Origin: JBOHER01 sp050701115
GTDB lineage: Bacteria > Actinomycetota > Actinomycetes > Mycobacteriales > Pseudonocardiaceae
NCBI GenBank assembly: GCA_050701115.1
Contig: JBOHER010000069.1
Coordinates: 1 to 20,072 of the forward strand
Reading direction: 5' to 3'
DNA length: 20,072 bases
Shown here: positions 8,946 to 16,308 of the stretch, piece after piece
How positions within the stretch are numbered: position 1 is the first letter of the stretch
Layout: each line of letters starts with the position of its first letter
The notes under the pieces: model-generated
Told to the model about the DNA's origin: nothing
Databases searched by the model: none
The model's input: the letters and a program-made list of their open reading frames with translations, nothing else
Program-made: the position numbers and the translations under genes

Positions 8946-9302
8946 TCAGCCTGGCCGCACTTCGGTGACGACGAACGGCAACCCCTGCTGACACGTCGTC
9001 ATCAGGTCGGTGTCGACTTGCCCGGTGACCTCGACCCTGCTCCCAGGTCGCGGTCGCGGCTCTCCCCCAAGGAGCAGGTACACCTTGTCGTTGACGCTCA
9101 GCACCAGGCAGCCAGCCTCGACACCGGCCTCCACTGTCCCGCGAAGCGTGGTTTCCGCGCCCGGTGGCGGCGACGGATTCGGGGCGCTCGTGGTGGGCTC
9201 GGGCGAGCCCGGACCGGCAGGCGGCACCCGCTCACCACACGCGGCGCCCGACACGAACGCCGTGGCCGCGATTACCAGCACTACTGCACCTGAGGCTTTC
9301 AT
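8946..9302 (-). CDS. Putative small secreted lipoprotein
   Basis: A 118-aa protein with a short positively charged start (MKASG), a hydrophobic stretch (AVVLVIAATAFV) and a Cys at residue 22 in SGAAC. This is an acceptable though imperfect lipobox, since position -3 is Gly rather than Leu. A Pro/Ser/Thr-rich linker (about 27-50) follows, then a compact beta-rich domain with GTVEAGVEAGCLVLSV and RPGSRVEVTGQVD, which resembles small OB-like bacterial domains. Two further cysteines (AGCLV and TTCQQ) could form a disulfide outside the cell. An ATG three codons upstream (9311) is the alternative start; neither has a good ribosome site. No function can be assigned. It diverges from the FAD oxidoreductase gene, with a palindrome between them. 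Confidence 0.72.
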   Translation of the reverse strand: MKASGAVVLVIAATAFVSGAACGERVPPAGPGSPEPTTSAPNPSPPPGAETTLRGTVEAGVEAGCLVLSVNDKVYLLLGGEPRPRPGSRVEVTGQVDTDLMTTCQQGLPFVVTEVRPG

Positions 9303-9352
9303 GCGGCCCATTGTGCGCCGTCAGGCGTCAGGCGGACGACACGATCCACCAA

Positions 9353-9396
9353 TTGTCAGGTCGGGCGCGCCCCCGACGACGCGCCCGACCTGACAA
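9353..9396. repeat. 17-bp perfect inverted repeat between divergent genes
   Basis: TTGTCAGGTCGGGCGCG (9353-9369) and its exact reverse complement (9380-9396) flank a 10-nt loop, CCCCCGACGA. It sits between the 5' ends of the lipoprotein gene (left) and the oxidoreductase gene (right), so it is not in the usual place for a terminator of either gene. There is no T-run. Confidence 0.85.
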
Positions 9397-9437
9397 CGAA
9401 GACGATCGAGGCCCCTGGTCGTCCTGACGTCCGGTTC

Positions 9438-9464
9438 CGCGAACTTGTCTCGTAATCGCGAACT
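9438..9464. promoter_or_regulatory. Direct repeat CGCGAACT, 19 bp apart, upstream of the oxidoreductase
   Basis: CGCGAACT occurs at 9438-9445 and 9457-9464, about two helical turns apart, 120-145 bp before the oxidoreductase start. This spacing suits two regulator half-sites on one face of the DNA, but no known operator is matched and chance is possible. Confidence 0.25.
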
Positions 9465-9582
9465 CATCGAAAGAAGTTGCACAGAGTGATCGTTGTTACC
9501 CGAATGGAGCAACCAGCTGGTGCGGTGCGACCATCAGCACTCACGGCCCTCGGTGCGTGGCGATCTGGACGGGGAGGTGGCG

Positions 9583-11199
9583 ATGAATCCGTTCACGGCG
9601 GCGACCCATCCTTCCGGCGACATCGTCGACGCGGTCGTGATCGGCGCGGGTCCCAACGGTCTGGTCGCCGCGAATGTGCTCGCTGACGCGGGCTGGGACG
9701 TGCTCGTCCTGGAAGCCGCAGATGAGCCAGGCGGTGCGGTGCGGACCGCCGAGATCACCGAACCTGGGTTCCTGAGTGACCTGTGCAGCGCTTTCTACCC
9801 GCTCGGGGTCGCCTCACCGGTGCTCGCGGAGTTGGAGCTGGACGCATTCGGGTTGCACTGGCGGCACGCTCCTGCGGTGCTCGCGCATGTGCTGGCCGAC
9901 GACCGCTGCGTGCTGCTGTCCCGCGAGCCGGGGCGGACCGTCGCGTCGGTGGCCGAGTTCGCCGAGGCAGACGGCGATGCCTGGCTGCGGTGCTTCGCCG
10001 ACTGGCAGCGGATCAGGGATGACCTGCTCGACGCGATCACCCGTCCGTTCCCGCCGATCCGGGCGGCAGGACGGTTGTTCCGCACACTGGGCGCCGGCGA
10101 CGCGCTGCGGATGGCCAGAATGGCAACCCTACCGGCCCGCCGGTTCGGCGAAGAGCACTTCGCCGGTGTCGGTGCGCAGGTCCTGTTGGCGGGGTGCGCC
10201 CTGCACACCGACCTCGGCCCGGATGACGCAGGCAGCGCGGTGTTCGGCTGGCTGCTGGCAATGCTCGGACAGGACGTAGGGTTCCCGGTGCCGGAAGGCG
10301 GCGCCAGCCGGATCGCCGACGCCCTCGTGCGGCGGCTGGCCGATCGCGGCGGGCGTATCGAGTGCGCGCGACCGGTGTCGGGGGTGGTGGTCGCCGGAGG
10401 TAAGGCGTTGGGCGTTCGGGACGCGGCTGGCGGCTTGGTGCGGGCCCGCCGCGCGGTGCTCGCCGACGTCCCGGCACCGTCGCTGTACCGGGACTTGGTG
10501 GGCCCAGACCATGTGCCACCCCGGCTGGTGGCCGACCTGGACCGGTTCAGCTGGGACCATGCCACGCTCAAAGTGGACTGGGCGCTGTCCGCTCCGATCC
10601 CCTGGACCGCACCGCATGCGTCGGAGGCAGGAGTCGTGCACCTGGACGCGGACGTGGACGGGCTGGCCATGTTCGCGACCGAGCTGGCGACGCACCGAAT
10701 ACCCAGCCAACCGTTCGTGCTGCTAGGGCAGATGACCACGGCGGACCCGAGCCGCTCACCGGAGGGCACCGAATCGGTCTGGGCCTATACGCACATCCCG
10801 CGCCGAAACTGGAGCAGGAAGGAGGTACAGCAGCACGCCGATCGCATCCGGCAGCTCATCGAGAAGCACGCGCCTGGCTTCACCGACCGCATCCTGGCCT
10901 GCCGGGTTCATGGCCCCGATGACTTGGAGCGACACAATCCGAGCCTGGTGGGCGGTGCGATCAACGGCGGTACCGCGGCCATCCACCAGCAACTGTTCTT
11001 TCGGCCGGTCCCGGGGCTCGGCCGCGCGGACACGCCGATCGACCGGCTGTTCCTGGCCAGTGCGTCAGCGCATCCCGGCGGGGCGGTGCACGGAGCACCA
11101 GGCGCCAACGCGGCGCGCGCAGCACTGGCCCGCGCCGGAATCATCGGGCCGGTCTACGCGGGGATGATGGGCACGCTCCACCGGCTGCTGTACTCATGA
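9583..11199 (+). CDS. FAD-dependent oxidoreductase, phytoene desaturase-like (COG1233 type)
   Basis: This is a 538-aa flavoprotein. The N-terminal dinucleotide-binding fold is clear: VIGAGPNGLVAANVLADAG with GxGxxG at residues 21-26 and the ribose-binding Glu44 in LVLEAADEPGG, followed by VRTAEITEPGF. The middle holds a substrate domain. The C-terminus has the second FAD motif, LFLASASAHPGGAVHGAPG, then a helix. This pattern is that of CrtI/PYROXD2-like oxidoreductases rather than amine oxidases. No carotenoid genes are adjacent, so phytoene should not be assumed as substrate. The ATG at 9583 is chosen because GGGGAGG (9571-9577) lies five bases upstream; the frame stays open back to 9493. 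It appears to be monocistronic. Confidence 0.88.
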   Translation: MNPFTAATHPSGDIVDAVVIGAGPNGLVAANVLADAGWDVLVLEAADEPGGAVRTAEITEPGFLSDLCSAFYPLGVASPVLAELELDAFGLHWRHAPAVLAHVLADDRCVLLSREPGRTVASVAEFAEADGDAWLRCFADWQRIRDDLLDAITRPFPPIRAAGRLFRTLGAGDALRMARMATLPARRFGEEHFAGVGAQVLLAGCALHTDLGPDDAGSAVFGWLLAMLGQDVGFPVPEGGASRIADALVRRLADRGGRIECARPVSGVVVAGGKALGVRDAAGGLVRARRAVLADVPAPSLYRDLVGPDHVPPRLVADLDRFSWDHATLKVDWALSAPIPWTAPHASEAGVVHLDADVDGLAMFATELATHRIPSQPFVLLGQMTTADPSRSPEGTESVWAYTHIPRRNWSRKEVQQHADRIRQLIEKHAPGFTDRILACRVHGPDDLERHNPSLVGGAINGGTAAIHQQLFFRPVPGLGRADTPIDRLFLASASAHPGGAVHGAPGANAARAALARAGIIGPVYAGMMGTLHRLLYS

Positions 11200-11238
11200 C
11201 GGCAACGGAGGTCCATTGTGGACGCCGACTACCCGACA

Positions 11239-11466
11239 TCAGCCTGACGGCTCGTCGCCCGCTTCGTGCCCGCCTTCTTCGCCTGAGACGTCCTCGAGGT
11301 CGATGTCCTGTTCGAAAGCGGGCTCGTCGGAGTCGCTTTCGTCGCGGGTCTGATCGACCGGCGCGCCCAACACCCGCTCCTCAAGTGCGTCGAGCGCTTC
11401 CTCTGGGCGTGTTATGGGATCTTCGGGCATCGCGTGGACGGGCTCGTCGCCCTCGGGCTCTGTCAC
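11239..11466 (-). CDS. Small acidic hypothetical protein
   Basis: A 75-aa, very acidic reading frame beginning VTEPEGDEPVHAMPEDPITR, with DEPAFEQDIDLEDVSGEEGG near the end. Codons have the G/C third-position preference of neighbouring genes over this span. The GTG start at 11466 has AAGGGA nine bases upstream; the frame stays open to an ATG at 11589, but that upstream part looks less gene-like. No domain is recognised. It runs convergent to the oxidoreductase and divergent from the small gene at 11607. Confidence 0.5.
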   Translation of the reverse strand: MTEPEGDEPVHAMPEDPITRPEEALDALEERVLGAPVDQTRDESDSDEPAFEQDIDLEDVSGEEGGHEAGDEPSG

Positions 11467-11606
11467 CGGTAGGCATCCCTTCTCGTCGAAAACCTGCTCG
11501 TCCAGGACATACCCGATACGCGCGTTCGTCAACAATCCGCACCGAACGAGCGGTACAAAGAAGCTCGCAACCAAGACTGGCGAACCCACGATGCACGGGG
11601 AGCGTC

Positions 11607-11915
11607 ATGACCGACGAGGAGAACACCCCCAATACGGCGCAAATCACCATGTGGCGCAACTTGCTTGATGCGTTCGGACAGCTGAGTGCCGCCTGGGCCG
11701 CAGCCCACGACGCGCAGAAAGGAGCCGAGGCAGGCGAGGGCCCTGGCACTCTCACCATGCCGAGCGATCTCATTGTGGCGTTCACGCGGGCCGGCGAAGG
11801 CGGAGCAGAGGCGCTGAGCGGGTTGGCCACAGTGCTGGCGAGACTTCAGGTCGGAGCACCCTCGCGACGGCCGCGGCGAGTACGTCGATCCGGCGCGCAT
11901 CCACGGCGACACTAG
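11607..11915 (+). CDS. Small hypothetical protein
   Basis: A 102-aa frame starting MTDEENTPNTAQITMWRNLL, with a predicted amphipathic helix (LDAFGQLSAAWAAAHDAQKG) and a second helical part (GGAEALSGLATVLARLQ). The last 19 residues are Arg-rich and may reflect a frameshift at the 3' end. GGGGAG (11597-11602) precedes the ATG by four bases. No family is recognised. It may be a genuine small gene or a remnant, since the next gene downstream is a clear pseudogene. Confidence 0.5.
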   Translation: MTDEENTPNTAQITMWRNLLDAFGQLSAAWAAAHDAQKGAEAGEGPGTLTMPSDLIVAFTRAGEGGAEALSGLATVLARLQVGAPSRRPRRVRRSGAHPRRH

Positions 11916-11947
11916 GACCCCACCGAGGCCCCTACCATCGGTCCAGT

Positions 11948-12355
11948 TCAACTCGGGGCCGGCTGATGTCTCGGCTCGAGCACCGTGACCTCCGGCGGCG
12001 CACCGACCCGCGCCGCGGGACCCCAGAAACCGGCACCGCGCGTCACATACATCTGGGTTCCGCCTGAACGTGCCAAACCGGCGACGACCTTCTGGGTCAA
12101 CGACATGAACAGGTGCTGGGGGAACAACTGGCCGCCGTGCGTGTGCCCGGACAGTTGCAGATCGACGCCGTAGGACTCCGCACGGTCTACCTGTATCGGT
12201 TGGTGGGCAAGCAACACCACGGGCCGGTCGGTGCTACGCCCGCCCAGGGCACGCTCGTGGTCCGGTGGGTCGTTCGCGTCAGCACCGGTGACGTCGTTGA
12301 CGCCTGCCAAGTCGAAGTCCCGGAGTCGGACCCGCTCGTTGCGAAGCGTGCTAGT
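11948..12355 (-). pseudogene. Metallophosphoesterase, C-terminal remnant
   Basis: The last ~135 residues of a calcineurin-like metallophosphoesterase of the YaeI/YkuE type are intact to the stop. Visible landmarks are RLRDFDLAGVNDVTGAD, then VVLLAHQPIQV with a metal-ligand His, GVDLQLSGHTHGGQLFPQ with the conserved GHTHGGQ metal motif, and TQMYVTRGAGFWGP. Full-length members have about 280-380 residues, with a membrane segment and the first metal motifs (DxH, GDxxD, GNHD) at the N-terminus; all of these are missing. Homology stops at about 12350, where an unrelated DeoR fragment on the other strand begins. A functional phosphoesterase is not possible from this piece. Confidence 0.85.
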
Positions 12356-12356
12356 C

Positions 12357-12817
12357 GCCAGGGGCGTCATCCGCAAGACACGCGGAATGGTCACCGCCCT
12401 GTCGTCCAGTCTGGTCGAGGCTAGCGACCTGTACCGGCGCGGCCTGCAGCATACCGAGAAGGCCTCGCTCGCACGAGCCGCCGGGGCGTTCATCGAGCCC
12501 GAGCAAGCGCTCATCCTCGATGACTCGACGACGACCCTGCACCTCCTCCCTTCGCTGTCCGACAAGACCCCGCTCACCGTCATCACCAACTACCTGCCGA
12601 TCATCGAGGATCTGAACGGGGAGCCGGATATCACCCTGATCGCGCTCGGCGGGTAGTTCTTTGCGTGGGCGAACTCCTTCATGGGCCATGTGACCGTCAA
12701 GACGATGCGAGACATCCGCGTCGTCATCGTCGACTGGCGAACGCCGGCCGAGCACGTGGATCGACTGCGGCAGAAGGCGTGGACGTCGTGGTGACGCCTC
12801 CGATACGGGCGCAGTAG
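12357..12817 (+). pseudogene. DeoR family regulator, headless and decayed remnant
   Basis: The reading starts abruptly at GVIRKTRGMVTAL, which aligns with GVVRKFRGGVTAQ just after the HTH of the intact DeoR gene at 18834. It then follows that protein: EKASLARAAGAFIEPEQALI, LDDSTTTLHLLPSL, LTVITNYLPIIEDL and DITLIALGG. The HTH is missing. A TAG (12654-12656) interrupts the frame right after ALGG, the middle part is shortened, and the family's C-terminal motif (PAEHVDRLR, then VDVVVTPP) is split by a one-base shift near 12778. The stop in the restored frame is at 12815-12817. No start codon or ribosome site remains, so this is a dead paralogue of the regulator at 18834. Confidence 0.85.
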
Positions 12818-12829
12818 CCCGGTCTTTTT
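12806..12829 (+). terminator. Intrinsic terminator after the DeoR remnant
   Basis: CGGGC (12806-12810) pairs with GCCCG (12817-12821) around a six-base loop, followed at once by gtcttttt with five T. It overlaps the stop of the DeoR remnant and stands upstream of mntA, so it would insulate mntA from upstream reading. Confidence 0.5.
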
Positions 12830-12852
12830 CACCTGGCGCCTTCGCTGCCACA

Positions 12853-12883
12853 TTGGTCGCCGTGCCCCCCAGACCGGTAGAAT
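12853..12883 (+). promoter_or_regulatory. Candidate promoter of the mntA-hepT operon
   Basis: TAGAAT at 12878-12883 fits the actinobacterial -10 pattern, with TTGGTC at 12853-12858 as a weak -35 (19-bp spacer). It leads into a short leader with GGAGG-type ribosome site before the ATG at 12913. Confidence 0.35.
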
Positions 12884-12912
12884 CTCGCCGAGAGCAGGAG
12901 GGAGCCGCGGAG

Positions 12913-13209
12913 ATGTCTCAGCTACCGGTCGTTGATTCGCGTGCGCTGCGCGCGATCTGCGCTCGTTATAGGATCGCCTCACTGGAGGTCTTCGGTTCGG
13001 CGGCGCGCGGCGACAGTAGGCCAGACAGCGACATCGATGTGCTCTACGAACTCGAGCCCGGCGCACGTCTCGGATGGGAGATCGAAGACCTCGGCCGAGA
13101 GCTTGCGGAGTTGTTTGGACGCCCGGTCGACCTCGTGTCGAAGAAGGCCATCCACCCCCTGTTACGCGACACGGTTCTCGCCGAGTCGAGGCCTCTGTAT
13201 GCAGCGTGA
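12913..13209 (+). CDS. mntA: MntA-type minimal nucleotidyltransferase antitoxin
   Basis: This 98-aa protein of the MNT family has the full active-site signature GS-X10-DXD: Gly28-Ser29 (VFGSAARGDS) and Asp40-Ile41-Asp42, followed by WEIEDLGRELAELFGRPVDL, the third strand region with an acidic residue. In characterised MntA-HepT pairs, the nucleotidyltransferase neutralises its toxin partner by transferring AMP to a Tyr of HepT. All residues needed for that are present. ATG at 12913 follows a purine-rich stretch (caggagggag at about 12895-12904). The stop overlaps the start of hepT by 11 bp, the usual tightly coupled order with MNT first. Confidence 0.9.
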   Translation: MSQLPVVDSRALRAICARYRIASLEVFGSAARGDSRPDSDIDVLYELEPGARLGWEIEDLGRELAELFGRPVDLVSKKAIHPLLRDTVLAESRPLYAA

Positions 13210-13537
13210 CCGGCTCTTCATCGAGGAAATGATCAACGCCGCCGAGCACGCACGCGCATTGACCGCTGACGTGACCCTCGACCAACTCGAACACGATCAG
13301 CTACGCAGAGATGCGCTGCTCTGGAATTTCACCGTGCTCGGCGAGGCTGCGGCAAGGATTTCAGAGGAGCTCAAGACGCGGCACCCGGACGTCGGCTGGC
13401 GTCGTCCGGCGGACACACGAAACAGGATCATCCACGGCTACTGGTCCATCGACCTGGAGATCCTCTACACGACGGCTAATGATCAGCTGGGCGGCCTCGT
13501 CAAGGCACTCCGCTCCGTACTCGACGACCTTCCGTGA
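13199..13537 (+). CDS. hepT: HepT-type HEPN ribonuclease toxin (DUF86)
   Basis: A 112-aa all-helical protein of the DUF86/HEPN family. The HEPN catalytic motif RX4HXY is complete: Arg74, His79 and Tyr81 in TRNRIIHGYWS. The Arg and His belong to the RNase site, and the Tyr is the residue AMPylated by MntA in studied systems. Upstream, LWNFTVLGEAAARISEEL is the typical core helix. ATG at 13199 lies inside the last codons of mntA, so translation is coupled. Homologues cleave RNA or tRNA ends and act as growth-arrest toxins with roles in plasmid or island maintenance and possibly phage defence. The pair is intact although almost everything around it is decayed. Confidence 0.92.
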   Translation: MQRDRLFIEEMINAAEHARALTADVTLDQLEHDQLRRDALLWNFTVLGEAAARISEELKTRHPDVGWRRPADTRNRIIHGYWSIDLEILYTTANDQLGGLVKALRSVLDDLP

Positions 13538-13630
13538 GAACTCGGCCTCGGCGCGAAGACCTGAACGCCTGGCGGGCGGCGACCTTGCGCGAACCATCGA
13601 TCGCCTGGTGCACGATCTAGACGACGCTCG

Positions 13631-13786
13631 TTGGCGATCGGACTGAGCAAGGCCGAGCTCGCGCGCGCTATCAGCGCCGAGCCTGCCGTCGTCCGCCGGC
13701 TGCTGTCGCTCAACCGCCACAACCCGACCTTCGGGACCCTGGTCGAGGTAGCTGCGGCGCTCGCTGGAGCCGCTGTCCGCTGCTGA
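13631..13786 (+). pseudogene. HTH (XRE/HigA-like) antitoxin remnant
   Basis: The frame reads AIGLSKAELARAISAEPAVV followed by RRLLSLNRHNPTFGTLVEVA and ends after AAALAGAAVRC. This is the typical HTH of a HigA/XRE antitoxin (recognition helix AEPAVVRRLL, then NPTFGTLVEVAAALG). There is no ATG/GTG start, only a TTG. The N-terminal part and any HigB/RelE partner are missing, and upstream traces (13540-13630) are broken by stops. It looks like a leftover of a second toxin-antitoxin locus immediately after HepT. Confidence 0.6.
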
Positions 13787-13911
13787 GCGGGAGCAAGTCC
13801 CCCAACCATTGCGCACGGGCAAGAGCACGCGACCCGGGCAGCTGGCACGGGCCATGCACACCAAACGCCAGCGGCGGGGCAGCAGGCTGGCTTCTCGATC
13901 ATCGATGCAGC

Positions 13912-14120
13912 TTTCCGCGGTACCTCGCCGAGCGCGTGCCCGCCCGGGAGGTCAGTCACGAGCAGGCCAGGACTTATTGGCAGCAAAGGATTCCCGAGTT
14001 GCCCAGCGCGCCCGACCTGCCACTGGCCGACGAAGTCGCGCGCACCGGCTCCACGCGGATGGCCCGGCGGCACCACTGGCTGGCGCCCGAGGGCAAGAAG
14101 AGTCTCGCCGCGTCACAGCG
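13912..14120 (+). pseudogene. NRPS condensation/cyclization domain fragment
   Basis: In one frame the DNA reads FPRYLAERVPAREVSHEQAR, then TYWQQRIPELPSAPDLPLAD, and later MARRHHWLAPEGKKSLAA. This pattern (FRDY, a helix with ARxYW, then LPxAPxLPLA and RRHxWL) is typical of the linker part of non-ribosomal peptide synthetase condensation or cyclization domains. Only about 65-70 residues remain out of ~430. The HHxxxDG active site, neighbouring domains and start are all absent. It ends where an aldehyde dehydrogenase remnant on the opposite strand begins (about 14120). Judged by eye, so the family call is moderate. Confidence 0.6.
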
Positions 14121-14534
14121 GATGGTGCGCCTTGCCGCCGAAGTAACCCGCGCGGCGTTCCTCCCATGCCGTCCCCCGCGCGGCGGCGAGCAAGGCATCC
14201 AGCGCCATCGCCGTGGCGCCCGCCCCACCTGCGAGAACCAGATCGGCGACCCCGTCTCGGTGCTGATCAACTGGGGGAGCTCATCCTGTCGCGAGCGGTA
14301 GGCCGCGGCGAACCGATGCACCGCCGAAAGCCGCTCGGCAGGGTCGGTGCGGGGCCACTCGCCGGTGTCGGACGCCCGGCGCGCCGCTCCGACCGCGCGA
14401 TCGACGTCCCCTGCGGTGGCCTCCAGCGTCCGCCCCACCAGCTGCTCGGAGTGCGGTTGAATCACATCGATGCTGCGGTCCGTGGCAGGCTCGGCCCACC
14501 GGCCACCGATGTAGAGCTCCTTGTACTCGTGCAT
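14113..14534 (-). pseudogene. Aldehyde dehydrogenase, 5' quarter only, frameshifted
   Basis: The start is normal: ATG at 14534 with GAGGAG six bases upstream, then MHEYKELYIGGRWAEPATDR, a typical NAD-dependent aldehyde dehydrogenase N-terminus. DVIQPHSEQLVGRT and AERLSAVHRFAAAYRSRQDE follow. After ISTETGSPIWFSQ the frame shifts (near 14240); the continuation AGATAMALDALLAAARGTAW and EERRAGYFGG is in another frame and stops at 14113. Only ~140 of ~480 residues remain. The catalytic Cys, the Glu and the NAD-binding core are missing. Confidence 0.85.
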
Positions 14535-14606
14535 CGCGTGCTCCTCGTTCGGACGACATCGTCCCGGCGGTCGAGCCGGCAGGCATGTCCCCAAAACTAG
14601 AACACG

Positions 14607-15185
14607 TTATTGTCGCTGCGCAATCCTCAGGGCACACTTAGGCGCATTCATGCACTGCTCAGAGTGGAACGGGTACCAGATCGGCGACCGCCGCTCGGGG
14701 TCACGCGGCCACCTACCTAGCCTCGCGGTGAGATTCCGTAACCGTCGAGCCGAGTTCGCGCTACCCATCTCCACCCACGCCACAGACACCACGATGGTGT
14801 TCCCGTGCTCGTCGCCCAAAAGGAACAACATACGATCGAGCGCCCGGCACGGCGTGCGCAGAAAGAACTCCTGCACCTGGCCGTAAGAGCTCACCTCGCA
14901 CCACGCCCTGCGCCGGATCTGCTGATTGATCCGCCTCAGGCCAAGGTGCTTCCAGGCCGCATCCCCACGGCCCCTGCTCGCGGATTTCTTGCCCTTGTCG
15001 AGCTTGGCACGCAGAGCATGCCCCAGCGACGACTCGATCGAGACCCCACCGCTGGAGGAACCGATCGATGCCCCGGAGGAACCATCGGCCGCAGCCACGC
15101 CAACCGCCGCGACCAACGCCACTGCGCCCGCATGCCCCTTCTTCCAACGCCCTCGAGAATCTCGCGGCTGATCCGGTCGGCCCAT
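14607..15185 (-). CDS. Hypothetical protein with N-terminal membrane/signal segment
   Basis: A 192-aa frame beginning MGRPDQPRDSRGRWKKGHAG, followed by a hydrophobic AVALVAAVGVAAA (about 21-33) that can be a membrane anchor or signal. A Gly/Ser-rich linker comes next, then a compact domain with AWKHLGLRRINQQIRRRAWC, SSYGQVQEFFLRTPCRALDR and a strand pair (MLFLLGDEHGNTIVVSVAWV). The ATG at 15185 has GGGGGAG five bases upstream. The final ~45 residues are Arg-rich and unlike the rest, so the 3' end may be truncated or frameshifted. I recall similar RDxRGRW-start proteins in actinomycete accessory DNA, but no function is known to me. Confidence 0.65.
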   Translation of the reverse strand: MGRPDQPRDSRGRWKKGHAGAVALVAAVGVAAADGSSGASIGSSSGGVSIESSLGHALRAKLDKGKKSASRGRGDAAWKHLGLRRINQQIRRRAWCEVSSYGQVQEFFLRTPCRALDRMLFLLGDEHGNTIVVSVAWVEMGSANSARRLRNLTARLGRWPRDPERRSPIWYPFHSEQCMNAPKCALRIAQRQ

Positions 15186-15320
15186 GACCACTCCCCCGAG
15201 ATCGACGACCCAGTCGATGCTGGGACCAATCCGGATAACTCGCCGATTCAGCCGCGTTGTCACTGACCTCCGGCCAAGCGCAGGGCAGTTGGTTCCGCCC
15301 GGCCCCGCCCGGCGCGGCCG

Positions 15321-16235
15321 TTAAAGTCTGCCGCCCGTGGCATCGTCTTCGGATAGACGCTGCGCGAGGTAAACGGGAATGGTGAAGGCGAGCAGCCCGC
15401 CGGCCAGCAGCGCAGAGCGCAGCATCGGGAAGGTGACCAACCGGAACGTGGTGAAGGTGTGCGCGCCGAGGTCCATCGACGCCTCCTCCAGGCTGCCTCC
15501 GAGCCGGCGCAACCGCGCGACGACGTTGTCGAACACCACGACGACGCGGAAGGTCGCACGGGCGACGCCGACGGTGAACACGCCAAGGTTGACGCCCAGC
15601 ACGGTGCGGAAGGCGTTGTACAGCGCGATACCGGTGACGATGCCGGGCAGCGCGATCGGCGGGATGATCAGCAAGGACACGGTGTCCCGGCCGGAGAACC
15701 TGTACCGCTGCAGGGCGAACACGGCCATGGTGCCCAGTACCAGGGCGATCGCGGTGGCAGCCAGGCCCGCCTGGACGCTGGTGCCGAGCGCCCGCGGCGA
15801 CCGTCGCGGCGAAAGGCAGATTGTTGGCCGCGCCGATGTTGTCGTAGAACACGTCCCCAGCATCTGGTTGGCGCCGCCGACGATCTTGACGGTGACGTAG
15901 TCGCCCGGCGACAGGGAGAAGGTGAAGATCGACCCGGCCACGATCACCGGGAAGGCCAACGGCAGCACCACCGAGGTGAAGGTGCGTCCCGCCTTGGCGC
16001 CGAGGTCACCGGAAGCGTCCACAAGGGAGTTCGGCAACCGCTCGAGACCCGCGTAGATCAGCAGGATCCTGTACGGGAGCCACAGGTAGGACAACGTCAG
16101 CACGGTGGCCGGCAGTCCGTAGCCGGGTGTGGACAGGCCAAGCGGGTCCAGGAGCCAGTCGATCAAGCTGTTTGCCGGAGAGCATCACGCGCCACGAATA
16201 AGCCTTGACGAGATAGCTGGGCGACGACTGAGGCC
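15321..16235 (-). pseudogene. Two collapsed polyamine-type ABC transporter permeases (PotB-like and PotC-like remnants)
   Basis: Two permease genes are compressed into 0.9 kb. The PotB-like part starts without a start codon at PSYLVKAYSWRVMLS (about 16235), shifts frame near 16170 (LIDWLLDPLGLSTPGYG), and carries an EAA loop (VDASGDLGAKAGRTF, then LPLAFP). It shifts again by one missing base near 15858 (VFYDNIGAANNLPFA). It then joins, with its C-terminus lost, to the PotC-like part inside the first helix (GLAATAIALVLGTMAVFALQ), which has its own EAA loop (EEASMDLGAHTFTTF). Near 15380 GGLLAF passes straight to TIPVYLAQRL, which looks like an in-frame internal deletion. No ATPase or binding-protein gene is nearby. 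It cannot encode a working transporter. Confidence 0.85.
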
Positions 16236-16308
16236 ACCCACACACACAGCGGCCGGCCCGGCTGACTGCCGATGCCAGCCCATGACGCACAACCGGCGCG
16301 GAAGCCGA

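Noticed and set aside
12913..13537. Calling the MNT-HEPN pair a new defence system
   Set aside because: Both proteins match the described MntA-HepT family motif for motif, so it is a known type; only its setting is notable.
14761..15852. A 363-aa minus-strand frame over the permease region
   Set aside because: Only its first ~20 residues follow the permease (FYDNIGAANNLPFA); the rest is out of frame with both the permease and the hypothetical gene.
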